A stretch of DNA of 64,000 nucleotides from Streptococcus cristatus (GCF_001578775.1 NZ_KQ969062.1:441539-505538), one strand, 5' to 3'; numbered from the stretch's first letter, positions 47,050 through 56,597 are shown. The notes: a model not told the origin generated them from the sequence alone. Made by a program: numbers and translations.

Positions 47050-48405
47050 ATGGAAGAACATTACTTAGAGAGTGCTGAATTTTATAACCGTAGATATTCT
47101 AGCTTTTCTGTGCGCGTGATTTTACCGACTTTCTTCTTGTTGATTTTTGTGGTCTTATTCTCCCTATTTGCTAAAAAAGAAATCACTATTACTTCAGGTG
47201 CTTCTATTGAGCCTAGCAAGATTCTGGCTAACATCCAATCAACCAGTAACAATGCCATTGTCACTAATAATTTGAAGGAAAACAAGATTGTTAAAAAAGG
47301 GGATCTTTTAGTTCAGTATAAGTCTGATAGTGAAAATACTCAAAAAGAAACCTTCTCCTCTCAAGTAGAAAGCTTGAAGGAGCAAAAACGTCAATTGGAG
47401 CTGCTGCAAGAAAGTCTGAAGACGGGGACTAGCCAGTTTTCAGGAGAGGATCGCTTCGGCTATGAGCAAGCATTTAATGATTACAAGAATCAAGCTGCGA
47501 GTATCCGTAGTAATACTGAGCAGCAAAATTCGACCATTGCTTCTCAAAATTCAGCAGCTAGCAATTCACAGGCAGAGCTGGGGAATTTGATCAATGAAAC
47601 AAATGCCAAATTAGCAGATTACCAGACCCTTAGAAATGCTATCCAAAATGGGACAAGTGTCCCTTCGACTAATGCCGGCTATAGCATCTATCAGGCTTAT
47701 GAGACACAAGCTGCTGCAGATAGTCAAGGTCAGCTAAAGAGTCAGGTTCTTTCGCAAATTGATAGTCAGATTTCTCAGTTTGAATCAGCTCTTGCAGGTT
47801 ATCGGGTGCAGTATGCGGGCTCTGGTGCTCAGCAAGCCTATTCTGGTAGCCTGGATAGCCAGCTTGAGTCTTTGAAAGCTCAGCAGTTGACTAAAGTTGG
47901 TCAAGAATTGACGGCCTTGAATCAAAAGATTTTAGAAGTTGAAAATAATCTCAAGGTGCAAGGTGGTATCACTCAAAAGGGCATGATCACAGCAACTGAA
48001 GATGGTATTCTCCATCTAAATCCTGAAACAGCAGGAGCGAATCTGGTTCCCGAAGGGAAGTTACTCGCTCAGTTGTATCCTGTTTTGACCAAGGAAAAAA
48101 AGGTTGTCATCACAACCTATGTGACCTCGAAAGATGTAGCTAGTCTGAAAAAAGGTGAGACTCTGCGTTTCACTGCAATGGATGGAAATAATAAAGAATT
48201 TGTTCTCAAATCTAAAATTTCAAACATTGACAACAATGCGACGAAAACGGAAAAAGGCAATTTCTTTAAGGTGGAAGCTGAAATAAGCTTAACGGATGCC
48301 CAAGCCAAGAAGATGCGTTATGGTATTGAAGGTCGTGCGGTAGTCATTACAGGAAGCAAAACCTACTTTGACTATTACTTGGATCAATTCTTGAGAAGAG
48401 ACTAA
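47050..48405 (+). CDS. comB: ComB, accessory protein of the ComA exporter
   Basis: 451-residue HlyD-type membrane-fusion protein: one N-terminal span (about 20-42), long periplasm-like coiled coil (about 90-290) rich in Gln/Ser, and a C-terminal beta domain. N-terminus LESAEFYNRRY and IEPSKILANIQSTSNN are close to pneumococcal ComB. Same operon as comA, 14 bases downstream. Weak hairpin at 48456-48482. Confidence 0.93.
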   Translation: MEEHYLESAEFYNRRYSSFSVRVILPTFFLLIFVVLFSLFAKKEITITSGASIEPSKILANIQSTSNNAIVTNNLKENKIVKKGDLLVQYKSDSENTQKETFSSQVESLKEQKRQLELLQESLKTGTSQFSGEDRFGYEQAFNDYKNQAASIRSNTEQQNSTIASQNSAASNSQAELGNLINETNAKLADYQTLRNAIQNGTSVPSTNAGYSIYQAYETQAAADSQGQLKSQVLSQIDSQISQFESALAGYRVQYAGSGAQQAYSGSLDSQLESLKAQQLTKVGQELTALNQKILEVENNLKVQGGITQKGMITATEDGILHLNPETAGANLVPEGKLLAQLYPVLTKEKKVVITTYVTSKDVASLKKGETLRFTAMDGNNKEFVLKSKISNIDNNATKTEKGNFFKVEAEISLTDAQAKKMRYGIEGRAVVITGSKTYFDYYLDQFLRRD

Positions 48406-48581
48406 AGAAAGAATGTTTAATAAGTCTTGATTGAAGTTCTTATCTCGCAAATATGAAAAACCAAAGTACAACCATGGTTTTTACAGATCCCTAAAAGATA
48501 GAGGAAAAGAGTTTGTTTGTTACCCTCTTGTTGACTAAATGAGGATCCCGTTTTATTTGGCGATTTATCATACAAAAAATC

Positions 48582-48602
48582 GAAGCCGAAAGGCTTCTTT
48601 TT
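48582..48602 (+). terminator. Terminator between comB and the tetR operon
   Basis: GAAGCC-GAAA-GGCTTC hairpin followed by TTTTTAT. Confidence 0.85.
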
Positions 48603-48607
48603 ATACT

Positions 48608-48662
48608 TGTTTTTTAATGTTCTGTGTGATATTATATTTTAAGAAACATATGTTGTGCAACA
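48608..48662 (+). promoter_or_regulatory. tetR promoter and candidate operator
   Basis: TTGTTT, 16 bases, TATTAT with an extended -10 (TGATATTAT), followed by the palindrome TGTTGTGCAACA (48651-48662) just past the start site, a likely operator for the encoded TetR. Confidence 0.6.
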
Positions 48663-48684
48663 ATCGTATCTAAAAGGAGTTTTG

Positions 48685-49263
48685 ATGCCACCTAAAAATA
48701 AATTTACTCGTGATGAAATTATCCAAGCAGCTCTAGGGATTGTCAGGGAAGACGGTTTAGCTGGTTTGACCGCTCGTTCTCTAGCGGAACGATTACAGTC
48801 TAGCCCCAAGGTTATTTTCGGTCAGTTTGAAAATATGGAGGATCTAAGTCATTCGGTTGTTCGGGCGGCTGAATTCGTTTTGGTCCAATATATTCGTTCG
48901 GCTTTGGAGCGAGCCAAGCCTTTCAGAGCAGTTGGCATGGCCTATATCCTTTTTGCCAGTCAGGAGCCTCAGCTTTTTAAAATTCTCTATCTAAATCCTC
49001 ACAAGCACCCCATTGAGTCTTTCAAGAACTTTTTACCTCAGAAAGACCATAGTTATCAGCAGATATTAGAGTCGATTGTGGAGGATTATCCCATGTCCAT
49101 AGAGAGTGCAGAGTTCGTTTATCAGCATTTATTTATCTATTCTCATGGTTTGGCTAGCATGATAGCATCGGGTATTTATTCTTTTAGTCAGGAGGAAGTG
49201 ACAGAGCGCTTAACGCAAGTATTTACTGCCCTCCTAAAGGAAATGAAAGGAAAGCAAGAATGA
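48685..49263 (+). CDS. TetR-family regulator
   Basis: 192 residues from ATG 48685 (AAAGGAG upstream). N-terminal helix-turn-helix FTRDEIIQAALGIVREDG ... LTARSLAERLQSSPKVIFGQF; the ligand domain is not assignable. Overlaps the ABC ATPase start by four bases (ATGA), so it probably controls this operon. Ligand unknown. Confidence 0.9.
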   Translation: MPPKNKFTRDEIIQAALGIVREDGLAGLTARSLAERLQSSPKVIFGQFENMEDLSHSVVRAAEFVLVQYIRSALERAKPFRAVGMAYILFASQEPQLFKILYLNPHKHPIESFKNFLPQKDHSYQQILESIVEDYPMSIESAEFVYQHLFIYSHGLASMIASGIYSFSQEEVTERLTQVFTALLKEMKGKQE

Positions 49264-49940
49264 TTAGATTAAAGGAAATTCGCAAATCCTACAATGGGAG
49301 AGAAGTTTTAAAAGGAATTGATTTGGAGATTGCTGACCAAGATTACTTGGTCATTTTGGGAGCTTCTGGATCTGGAAAGTCAACCTTGCTCAACGTTTTA
49401 TCAGGCCTAGAAAAGCCAGACAGTGGTCATGTGTACTACGGTGAGGAAGATCTATCCCAGCAGACAGAAGGTCAATTAACGGCTTTTCGTCGAGCGAAGA
49501 TTGCCTTTATTTTTCAGCAGTATTTCTTACTTCCAAATCTTACAGTGGAGCAAAATGTCAAAATGGGCGCCAACCTAGCAGGCAATCAAGATTATGTCCG
49601 TATTTTGGAGGCTTTAGGTTTAGGTGATAAACTTCAGCATTATCCAAGTCAGCTGTCAGGTGGTGAGCAGCAGCGGGTGGCTATTGCACGAGCCCTAGCT
49701 AAAAGACCGCGTGTCCTCTTTTTGGACGAGCCTACTGGAGCCTTGGACGAAGCAACAGGTCGTCAGATTCTAGCCTATATTTCAAGTCTTCAAGAGGAGC
49801 TAGGTTTTACGCTGGTCATGGTGACTCACAATGCAAATATTGCTCAGATGGCTAAGACTATTGTCCATATCAATAGCGGTCAGATTCAAAGCTTAGAGAG
49901 AAATAGCCAGCCCAAGACGGCCTATGAGATTGGATGGTAA
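49260..49940 (+). CDS. ABC transporter ATP-binding protein, MacB/LolD type
   Basis: 226 residues. Walker [11 protein letters not shown]-loop [11 protein letters not shown], signature [12 protein letters not shown], Walker [15 protein letters not shown]-loop MVTHN. Partner of the FtsX-like permease three bases downstream. In streptococci such pairs often give antimicrobial-peptide resistance; next to a bacteriocin locus an immunity role is conceivable but unproven. Confidence 0.93.
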   Translation: MIRLKEIRKSYNGREVLKGIDLEIADQDYLVILGASGSGKSTLLNVLSGLEKPDSGHVYYGEEDLSQQTEGQLTAFRRAKIAFIFQQYFLLPNLTVEQNVKMGANLAGNQDYVRILEALGLGDKLQHYPSQLSGGEQQRVAIARALAKRPRVLFLDEPTGALDEATGRQILAYISSLQEELGFTLVMVTHNANIAQMAKTIVHINSGQIQSLERNSQPKTAYEIGW

Positions 49941-49943
49941 GCT

Positions 49944-51095
49944 ATGTTTTCAATAAAAGATTTGTATAGATTAGTCGTTGTATCAATTATTAGCTTTTGT
50001 GCGGTCTTTGTGACCAATCTCTTCCTAAATTTTTATCTGGATATCCGTTTACTAGATCAAACAAATTGGTTGCCTGAGATTCGAGCTGCTTACGATGCTC
50101 AAGTTGCGATTTCTTGGTTGATTGCATCCATTAGCGGAGCTGTTTTATCCCTAACATCGATACTCCTTCTCTTTTTTTACATTCGGCAATTTATTGACCA
50201 GCATAAGCCAGAATTAGGAGTTTTAAAGGCTCTGGGCTATAAAAACTGGGAAATTGCTCGAAAGTTTTGGATTTTTAGTCTTCCAATTGGCTTGGGAACA
50301 GGCGCTGGCTATTTCTCTTCGTTTGTCATGATGCCGCATTTTTATCAGTTGCGTAATCAAAGCGGAGTTTTGCCTGAAATTACCATTCGACAACATTGGT
50401 CCCTTTTCCTGTTTCTCGTTGTCTTGCCAACTTTAGCCTTTGCTGCTTTAGCTGTTCTCTACGCTAGTTATTGTCTACGCTTGCCTGCTTTAGACTTGCT
50501 CAAGCGGGTCAGACCTAGTCGAAAGTCACCAAAAAGGAAAACAGTAAAGCAAATAAGGAAAGGCCGCCCCTTTTTAAAAGACCTTTCTGCCAGCCTGCTC
50601 TGGTCTAGAAAATTATTAATATTCTTTGTCATTTTCGGTTCAATGTGCTTTTCAGCTATGATTCAACTATCATTTGGTATGAAAGAATTGACAGATGAAA
50701 CCATTCAGATCATGATGATGTCAATCGGTACTGTCCTATCAGTAGCAATCCTCTATCTGTCGCTGGGAGTACTCCTGCAGGAAAATAAAGAAACCCTAGC
50801 TATTATGAAGGTTTTTGGTTATAGCAGAAATGAGTGCCATAAGAGTTTATTTGCTCCTTATCGTATTCTTGCTTTTTTGGGCTTTGTCTTAGGAACGGGC
50901 TATCAATACGGGATTATGCAGCTTTTACTCAGATTGATGGAAAAATCAATAGCTCAGAAAGTTGACTATGATTTTGATTTTGGAGTCTGCTTGATGACTT
51001 TGCTAGTCTTTGTCTTAGTCTATGAAAGTTTAATCTATTTATCCAGTAGAAGGATAGATCAACTGACTATTAAGCAGGTCATGTTGGGAGAATAA
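49944..51095 (+). CDS. FtsX-like ABC permease
   Basis: 383 residues, about eight membrane spans in two four-span halves; conserved stretches LGVLKALGYKNWEIARKF and LAIMKVFGYSRNECHK are the paired coupling motifs of this family. No large extracellular domain, unlike BceB. Last gene of the operon; the 175-bp repeat follows two bases after the stop and could act as its terminator. Confidence 0.88.
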   Translation: MFSIKDLYRLVVVSIISFCAVFVTNLFLNFYLDIRLLDQTNWLPEIRAAYDAQVAISWLIASISGAVLSLTSILLLFFYIRQFIDQHKPELGVLKALGYKNWEIARKFWIFSLPIGLGTGAGYFSSFVMMPHFYQLRNQSGVLPEITIRQHWSLFLFLVVLPTLAFAALAVLYASYCLRLPALDLLKRVRPSRKSPKRKTVKQIRKGRPFLKDLSASLLWSRKLLIFFVIFGSMCFSAMIQLSFGMKELTDETIQIMMMSIGTVLSVAILYLSLGVLLQENKETLAIMKVFGYSRNECHKSLFAPYRILAFLGFVLGTGYQYGIMQLLLRLMEKSIAQKVDYDFDFGVCLMTLLVFVLVYESLIYLSSRRIDQLTIKQVMLGE

Positions 51096-51097
51096 AA

Positions 51098-51272
51098 GAG
51101 GCTGGGACAAAAGTCCTAGCCTCTCAATTGTCTTTGGAATGTCGAGCAAGACGCAGTGGTTGAGTGGGCTCTACTACGCTGATTTCATCAGCTTTTACAG
51201 CCCTACTCAACTGTGCGGAGGTGGGACGACGAAATCGAATTCTAACGAATGACCGATTTCTGTCCCACTCTC
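51098..51272. repeat. 175-bp structured repeat, copy 1
   Basis: Differs from copy 2 (54418-54592) at three bases. Three nested inverted repeats: GAGGCTGGGAC...GTCCTAGCCTC; GTTGAGTGGGCT...AGCCCTACTCAAC enclosing GCTGA/TCAGC; and GTGGGAC...GTCCCAC. Its right end encodes the last ~20 codons and stop of the Nudix gene on the minus strand. Confidence 0.93.
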
Positions 51273-51734
51273 TTTTTTGCTGATGATATGCTGGATGCCT
51301 GTTTGGAGGTGCTTGAGGATGTGTGTGATTTCCTTTGGAAAAACTTTGTAGTTTTCCAAGTCTGTCAGGGGGATCCAGTAGACTTGTTCTTGCTTATGTT
51401 GGTAGTCAAATTGCTTGCCGTGAGGCTTCATCAGATAATAGAAGCAAATCTCATGACAGTCTAGTCCCTTGAGGACGCCGGTTGAGTTTGAAAATAAATT
51501 TTCATGGACAAAAGCCAGCTTTTCAATCTCATACTTTTGTCCTGTTTCTTCGAAAACTTCTCGCCGGACAGCTTCTTCGGAGGTCTCTCCAAATCTGACC
51601 GCCCCTCCCACTGAATAGAAATAGTCTTCGCTAGGAGAAGATATGACACAGAGGGCTTCCTCCTCAATGATAAGAGCAGCAGCCCGATAGCGAAAGCGCT
51701 CCTGTCCTTGCCTATAAGAAATATCCTTTGCCAT
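51207..51734 (-). CDS. Nudix hydrolase
   Basis: 175 residues. Nudix box G-x5-E-x7-RE-x2-EE-x-G is present (GAVRFGETSEEAVRREVFEETG, seen at about 43-64). Substrate unknown; family hydrolyses nucleoside diphosphates linked to other groups. The last ~20 residues (GTEIGHSLEFDFVVPPPHS) are encoded by the 175-bp repeat, so the native C-terminus was probably replaced. AAGGAGG site. Confidence 0.88.
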   Translation of the reverse strand: MAKDISYRQGQERFRYRAAALIIEEEALCVISSPSEDYFYSVGGAVRFGETSEEAVRREVFEETGQKYEIEKLAFVHENLFSNSTGVLKGLDCHEICFYYLMKPHGKQFDYQHKQEQVYWIPLTDLENYKVFPKEITHILKHLQTGIQHIISKKESGTEIGHSLEFDFVVPPPHS

Positions 51735-51755
51735 AGTATCCTCCTTGCGTTTTTT

Positions 51756-51784
51756 AGTTTACTTGATTTAGAGCTTCCTGTCAA
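51756..51784 (-). promoter_or_regulatory. Promoter of the Nudix gene
   Basis: Minus strand TTGACA, 17 bases, TAAACT. Confidence 0.7.
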
Positions 51785-51820
51785 CACTTTCTGTACCCAG
51801 ACAGTTCTATTCTTTCTCTC

Positions 51821-51849
51821 TTGCGACAGGCTTTTTTTCCTGTTAAAAT
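51821..51849 (+). promoter_or_regulatory. truA promoter, predicting a leaderless mRNA
   Basis: TTGCGA, 17 bases, TAAAAT with an extended -10 TG. The hexamer ends six bases before the truA ATG, so the usual start site falls on the A of ATG. No Shine-Dalgarno sequence is visible. Confidence 0.75.
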
Positions 51850-51855
51850 AATGAC

Positions 51856-52605
51856 ATGACTCGTTATAAAGCCCTTATTTCCTACGACGGACATGACTTT
51901 GCTGGCTTTCAGCGCCAGCCTCATGCTCGGAGTGTTCAGGAAGAAATTGAAAAAACCTTAACTCGTATCAACAAAGGCCAGCCCATTGTCATCCACGGAG
52001 CTGGTCGGACCGACAGCGGCGTTCATGCGCTTGGGCAGGTCATTCACTTTGACCTCCCGTCAGCTAGGGATGAAGAAAAGCTACGTTTTGCCTTGGATAC
52101 CCAGACGCCAGAAGATATTGATGTCATTTCTGTGGAGGAAGTGACGGAAGATTTCCATGCCCGTTACAAGCCGCACAGTAAGACCTATGAGTTTCTGGTG
52201 GATATTGGTCGGCCAAAAAATCCGATGATGCGCCACTATGCGACCCACTATCCCTATCCTTTGGAAATTCCTCTGATGGAGCAGGCCATTAAAGCCTTGG
52301 AGGGGACACACGATTTTACAGGCTTTACAGCCTCGGGTACCAGTGTGGAAAATAAGGTTCGTACGATTACAAAGGCCAGTCTGACTTTTGATGCGCAACG
52401 CAATTTTCTAGTCTTTACGTTTTCTGGCAATGGCTTTCTCTATAAACAAATCCGCAACATGGTGGGAACCCTGCTCAAGATTGGAAATAAGCGGATGCCA
52501 GTCAACCAAATCGAACGGATTTTAGAAGAAAAGGATCGGCAGCTAGCTGGGCCAACCGCAGCGCCTAATGGTCTTTACCTAAAGGAGATTATCTATGAAG
52601 AATAA
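51856..52605 (+). CDS. truA: TruA, tRNA pseudouridine(38-40) synthase
   Basis: 249 residues. Catalytic Asp in [16 protein letters not shown]-terminus [12 protein letters not shown] matches pneumococcal TruA, fixing the start. Modifies the anticodon arm of many tRNAs. Overlaps the next kinase gene by 11 bases. Confidence 0.96.
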   Translation: MTRYKALISYDGHDFAGFQRQPHARSVQEEIEKTLTRINKGQPIVIHGAGRTDSGVHALGQVIHFDLPSARDEEKLRFALDTQTPEDIDVISVEEVTEDFHARYKPHSKTYEFLVDIGRPKNPMMRHYATHYPYPLEIPLMEQAIKALEGTHDFTGFTASGTSVENKVRTITKASLTFDAQRNFLVFTFSGNGFLYKQIRNMVGTLLKIGNKRMPVNQIERILEEKDRQLAGPTAAPNGLYLKEIIYEE

Positions 52606-53356
52606 GCTGATTTTAGCCCTTTCTGGCAATGATATTTTTAGTGGTGGTGGTCTTCATGCGGATCTGGCTACTTATACGGTCCATGGCCTGCATGGTTTTG
52701 TAGCGGTGACTTGCTTGACCGCTATGACGGATAAGGGCTTTGAAGTTCTTCCGACCGACGAGCAGGTCTTTGCGCAGCAACTCTCCTCGCTCAAAGATGT
52801 GCCGTTTTCGGCAATCAAGTTGGGCTTGTTACCAACGGTTGCCATTGCAGATCAGGTTCTGGACTTCATCAAAAAGCAAACGGGCATACCAGTCGTGCTA
52901 GACCCTGTCCTAGTCTGTAAGGAAACCCACGATGTGGAAGTCTCTGCCCTCCGAGATGAATTGATCAAATTTTTCCCTTATACGACCATTATCACGCCCA
53001 ATCTACCAGAAGCGGAGATCCTGACCCAGTCGAAGATCAAGAGTCTGGATGACCTCAAGGCTGCGGCTGTGACCCTCCATGAACTGGGAGCTCAAAATGT
53101 CGTGATTAAGGGAGGGAATCGTTTCAGTCAAGATCAGGCCCTTGATTTATTTTACGATGGCAAAGACTTTGTGTTGTTGGAAAGTCCTGTTTTACCAGAT
53201 AATAATACAGGGGCAGGCTGTACCTTTGCTTCTAGCATAGCTAGTCAGCTTTTGGCAGGCCAATCCCCTCTTGAAGCCGTCAACTATTCAAAAGATTTTG
53301 TTTACCGCGCTATCCAGCGCTCAGATCAGTATGGAGTTATTCAATATGAAAAATAA
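52595..53356 (+). CDS. pdxK: Pyridoxine/hydroxymethylpyrimidine-type kinase
   Basis: 253-residue ribokinase-fold kinase (ThiD/PdxK type): [28 protein letters not shown] and the anion hole [13 protein letters not shown]. Downstream ECF S component suggests vitamin B6 uptake and phosphorylation, as in pneumococcus; thiamin-pyrimidine kinase is the alternative. Overlaps truA and the next gene. Confidence 0.85.
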   Translation: MKNKLILALSGNDIFSGGGLHADLATYTVHGLHGFVAVTCLTAMTDKGFEVLPTDEQVFAQQLSSLKDVPFSAIKLGLLPTVAIADQVLDFIKKQTGIPVVLDPVLVCKETHDVEVSALRDELIKFFPYTTIITPNLPEAEILTQSKIKSLDDLKAAAVTLHELGAQNVVIKGGNRFSQDQALDLFYDGKDFVLLESPVLPDNNTGAGCTFASSIASQLLAGQSPLEAVNYSKDFVYRAIQRSDQYGVIQYEK

Positions 53357-53828
53357 TCAGACAAGAAAAATCGCTTTGCTGGCTGTCATTACAGCCCTAT
53401 CCATTGTTTTGGGGAATTTTTTCAAAATCCCTACGCCAACTGGTTTTCTAACCTTGCTAGATGCAGGGATTTACTTTACCGCATTTTATTTTGGTCGTAA
53501 GGAAGGAGCCTTGGTTGGTGGCTTGTCTGGTCTCTTGATTGACTTGGTGGCAGGCTATCCTCAGTGGATGGTCTTTAGCCTCATCTGCCATGGCCTTCAA
53601 GGCTACTTTGCTGGCTTCACTGACAAGCAGCGTTACATCGGTTTGCTCTTGGCTGGACTTGCCATGGTCGGCGGCTATGCTCTCTTTGGTAGCATTTTGA
53701 GTGGACCAGGTGCAGCTATCGCAGCGATTTGGGGCAATGTCATGCAAAATATTTTTGGCTTGGTGGTCGGCTATGCCCTTTACAGAGCTTTTCCCCTTGC
53801 CTTGAAAAGAGCCCTTCAGCCAGAGTAA
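53346..53828 (+). CDS. ECF transporter S component (vitamin, probably B6-related)
   Basis: 160 residues from ATG 53346, overlapping the kinase stop by 11 bases. About six hydrophobic spans typical of S components (ALLAVITALSIVLGNFFKIP start). It would use the shared ECF ATPases and EcfT, which are not in the window. Substrate inferred from the adjoining kinase. Confidence 0.85.
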   Translation: MKNNQTRKIALLAVITALSIVLGNFFKIPTPTGFLTLLDAGIYFTAFYFGRKEGALVGGLSGLLIDLVAGYPQWMVFSLICHGLQGYFAGFTDKQRYIGLLLAGLAMVGGYALFGSILSGPGAAIAAIWGNVMQNIFGLVVGYALYRAFPLALKRALQPE

Positions 53829-53840
53829 GTGAGGTCAAAG

Positions 53841-54404
53841 ATGGATTTAGAGAAGCTTGAAAAGGAAACCAGACAGATTGCCACGGATGTCTTGGACAAG
53901 GCAGGTTTGGTCAAGGGAAATATTTTTGTCCTAGGTCTATCTTCTAGTGAAGTCATGGGGGGAAACATTGGCCAGCATTCCAGCAGGGAAGTCGGTCAGG
54001 TCATTGTCAAGACCTTGTTAGATATTCTGCAAGCGCGGGGGATTTACTTGGCCGTTCAAGGCTGTGAGCACCTCAACCGTGCCTTAGTTGTGGAACGAGA
54101 ATTGGCAGAAAAGAAAGACCTAGAGATTGTCAATGTCCTGCCTAGTCTACATGCAGGCGGGAGTGGCCAGCTAGCGGCTTTTGACTATATGCAGGATCCT
54201 GTGGAGGTTGAGTTTATCACAGCCCATGCTGGCTTGGATGTGGGAGATACGTCAATCGGTATGCATGTCAAGCATGTTCAGGTTCCGATTCGCCCTCAGC
54301 TGCGCAGTTTAGGTCAGGCTCACGTTACAGCCCTTGCCAGTCGTCCCAAGTTGATTGGCGGAGCTAGAGCGTCATATATTGAAGATAGGATTCGGAAATC
54401 TTAG
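53841..54404 (+). CDS. UPF0340 family protein (TIGR01440)
   Basis: 187 residues from ATG 53841, with GTGAGG (53829) as ribosome site. Recognised by [32 protein letters not shown] and [14 protein letters not shown]-like segments. Function unknown. Last gene of the truA operon, followed directly by repeat copy 2. Confidence 0.85.
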   Translation: MDLEKLEKETRQIATDVLDKAGLVKGNIFVLGLSSSEVMGGNIGQHSSREVGQVIVKTLLDILQARGIYLAVQGCEHLNRALVVERELAEKKDLEIVNVLPSLHAGGSGQLAAFDYMQDPVEVEFITAHAGLDVGDTSIGMHVKHVQVPIRPQLRSLGQAHVTALASRPKLIGGARASYIEDRIRKS

Positions 54405-54417
54405 TAGAAGAGGAGAA

Positions 54418-54592
54418 GAGGCTGGGACAAAAGTCCTAGCCTCTCAATTGTCTTTGGATTGTCGAGCAAGACGCAGTGGTTGAGTGGGCTCTAATACGCT
54501 GATTTCATCAGCTTTTACAGCCCTACTCAACTGTGCGGAGGTGGGACGACGAAATCGAATTCTAACGAATTACCGATTTCTGTCCCACTCTC
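54418..54592. repeat. 175-bp structured repeat, copy 2
   Basis: Same length and fold as copy 1; three differences (51098-51272). It sits between the truA operon and tig. The rest of 54405-54831 holds only the tig promoter. Confidence 0.93.
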
Positions 54593-54766
54593 TTTTCCCA
54601 AATGGTAGACTTTGCTAGTCGATTCTCGTGTTGGCGAGGGAAATAATCCCACAGTGATAGGAAAATAGTGTCTGCTAAGAGCTGGGGAAATGGTCAAAAA
54701 AGAGCAAAAAGTGGCTTGGGTTTTGACTTGTGAAAGGGGAAAAAGGCGAAAAATAAAAGGTGTCGC

Positions 54767-54794
54767 TTGAAAAAACTGCTACTTATGTTATAAT
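54767..54794 (+). promoter_or_regulatory. Promoter of tig
   Basis: TTGAAA, 16 bases, TATAAT with an extended -10 TG. Confidence 0.85.
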
Positions 54795-54831
54795 GGATTG
54801 TATGCAAAAAATTTGAAGGAGAACTGACAGA

Positions 54832-56115
54832 ATGTCTGTATCATTTGAAAACAAAGAAACAAATCGTGGTGTATTGACTTTTACTATCGGTCAAGACCAA
54901 ATCAAACCTGCTTTGGATCGTGCTTTTAATGCAGTTAAGAAAAATATTGCTGTACCAGGTTTCCGTAAAGGTCATATTCCTCGTCCAGTCTTCAACCAAC
55001 GTTTTGGTGAAGAGTCACTTTATCAAGATGTCTTGAATGCATTGCTTCCAGCAGCTTATGAAGCAGCTGTAAAAGAAGCTGGTCTTGAAGTGGTTGCACA
55101 ACCAAAAATTGATGTGACTTCAATGGAAAAAGGTCAAGAATGGGTGATCACTGCTGATGTTGTGACAAAACCTGAAGTGAAATTGGGTGCTTACAAAGAC
55201 CTTGAAGTATCTGTAGAAGTTTCTAAGGAAGTTACTGATGCTGAAGTTGATGAGCGCATTGAGCGTGAACGCAACAACTTGGCTGAATTGGTTCTGAAAG
55301 ATGGAGCAGCAGCTGAAGGGGATACAGTTGTCATCGACTTTGTTGGTTCTGTTGACGGTGTTGAATTTGACGGTGGAAAAGGCGACAACTTCTCACTTGG
55401 ACTTGGTTCAGGTCAATTCATCCCAGGCTTCGAAGACCAATTGGTTGGTCACTCAGCTGGTGAAACAGTAGACGTTGTTGTAACCTTCCCAGAAGACTAC
55501 CAAGCAGCTGATCTTGCTGGTAAAGAAGCAAAATTCGTTACAACAATCCATGAAGTAAAAGAAAAAGAAGTTCCAGCTCTTGATGATGAACTTGCAAAAG
55601 ACATCGACGAAGAAGTTGAAACTCTTGCTGAATTGAAAGAAAAATACCGCAAAGAATTAGCAGAAGCGAAAGAAGCAGCTTACAACGATGCAGTTGAAGC
55701 AGCAGCGATCGATCTTGCAGTAGAAAATGCAGAAATCGTTGACCTTCCAGAAGAAATGATTCACGAAGAAGTTCATCGCGCTGTGAACGAATTCCTCGGC
55801 AACATGCAACGTCAAGGTATCTCTCCTGATATGTACTTCCAAATCACTGGTACAACTCAAGAAGACCTTCACAAACAATATGAAGCAGATGCTGCAGCAC
55901 GCACTAAGACGAACCTTGTTGTAGAAGCAGTTGCGAAAGCAGAAGGCTTTGAAGCTAGCGCTGAAGAAGTTGAAGCAGAAATCACTTCATTGGCAACAGA
56001 CTACAACATGGAAGCAGACCGCGTTCGCCAATTGCTTTCAGAAGAAATGCTTAAACATGATATCGCTGTTAAGAAAGCAGTTGAAGTCATCACAAGCACT
56101 GCTAAAGTAAAATAA
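54832..56115 (+). CDS. tig: Trigger factor, ribosome-bound chaperone
   Basis: 427 residues. Ribosome-docking signature [14 protein letters not shown] (about 44-57), FKBP-type prolyl isomerase domain (about 160-245, [19 protein letters not shown]) and helical C-terminal arms. Strongly biased codon use like the ribosomal protein genes. Monocistronic. Confidence 0.97.
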   Translation: MSVSFENKETNRGVLTFTIGQDQIKPALDRAFNAVKKNIAVPGFRKGHIPRPVFNQRFGEESLYQDVLNALLPAAYEAAVKEAGLEVVAQPKIDVTSMEKGQEWVITADVVTKPEVKLGAYKDLEVSVEVSKEVTDAEVDERIERERNNLAELVLKDGAAAEGDTVVIDFVGSVDGVEFDGGKGDNFSLGLGSGQFIPGFEDQLVGHSAGETVDVVVTFPEDYQAADLAGKEAKFVTTIHEVKEKEVPALDDELAKDIDEEVETLAELKEKYRKELAEAKEAAYNDAVEAAAIDLAVENAEIVDLPEEMIHEEVHRAVNEFLGNMQRQGISPDMYFQITGTTQEDLHKQYEADAAARTKTNLVVEAVAKAEGFEASAEEVEAEITSLATDYNMEADRVRQLLSEEMLKHDIAVKKAVEVITSTAKVK

Positions 56116-56155
56116 TAGCTTCTAGTCAGCCCTAGTGGATGACAAATGCAAGCAC

Positions 56156-56188
56156 AAGAGAGAACGATTTGTTCTCTCTTTTTTTTGA
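56156..56188 (+). terminator. Terminator of tig
   Basis: AAGAGAGAAC/GTTCTCTCTT with a 5-base loop and T8. Confidence 0.9.
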
Positions 56189-56240
56189 TGTTGGAGAGCT
56201 TGTTTCGAAATAAGAACTGTTCAAGAGAGATGCGGGCAAC

Positions 56241-56307
56241 CTAGGCCTCGGCTGGTCACTTTTCCTATAGATTCATGGTATTCTAGGCCTCGGCTGGTCA
56301 CTTTCCT
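56241..56307 (+). repeat. Direct repeat pair in the tig-rlmB gap
   Basis: CTAGGCCTCGGCTGGTCACT occurs at 56241 and again at 56283, 42 bases apart, both followed by TT(T)CCT. The remainder of the 456-base gap (56116-56571) shows only the tig terminator and the rlmB -10. Confidence 0.9.
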
Positions 56308-56556
56308 TTAGTTTTTAAGGTAAATGATACTTGAGATAGCTGTTGACCAAAAGCAAGTGTCTAACGAGAAGAGATGTCTCTTGTTTGGAAATCAGCTAGC
56401 AGAGCTGGCTAGTCTAGTTGTTTTCTAGGTCTCAAATAAGGAATTATTTCAAAAGCAAATAGGATAACAAAATGAAGTTTTTAGCTGATTGCTGAGAAAT
56501 GCTAGGTTGTAATAGAGAGATATTTAGCTTTTAGACAGATTTTTTTGGGGAGCTTG

Positions 56557-56597
56557 TGATATACTGTTAGTATGGAAAAAATGATATTGTTTACGGC
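56557..56597 (+). promoter_or_regulatory. rlmB promoter and frameshifted original start
   Basis: Extended -10 TGATATACT (56557-56565) ends six bases before ATG 56572, a leaderless arrangement. From this ATG the frame reads MEKMILFTACML and stops. One extra A in the six-A run (56576-56581) would instead give MEKNDIVYGVHAVTEAL, joining the rlmB frame and matching the known RlmB N-terminus. Confidence 0.75.
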
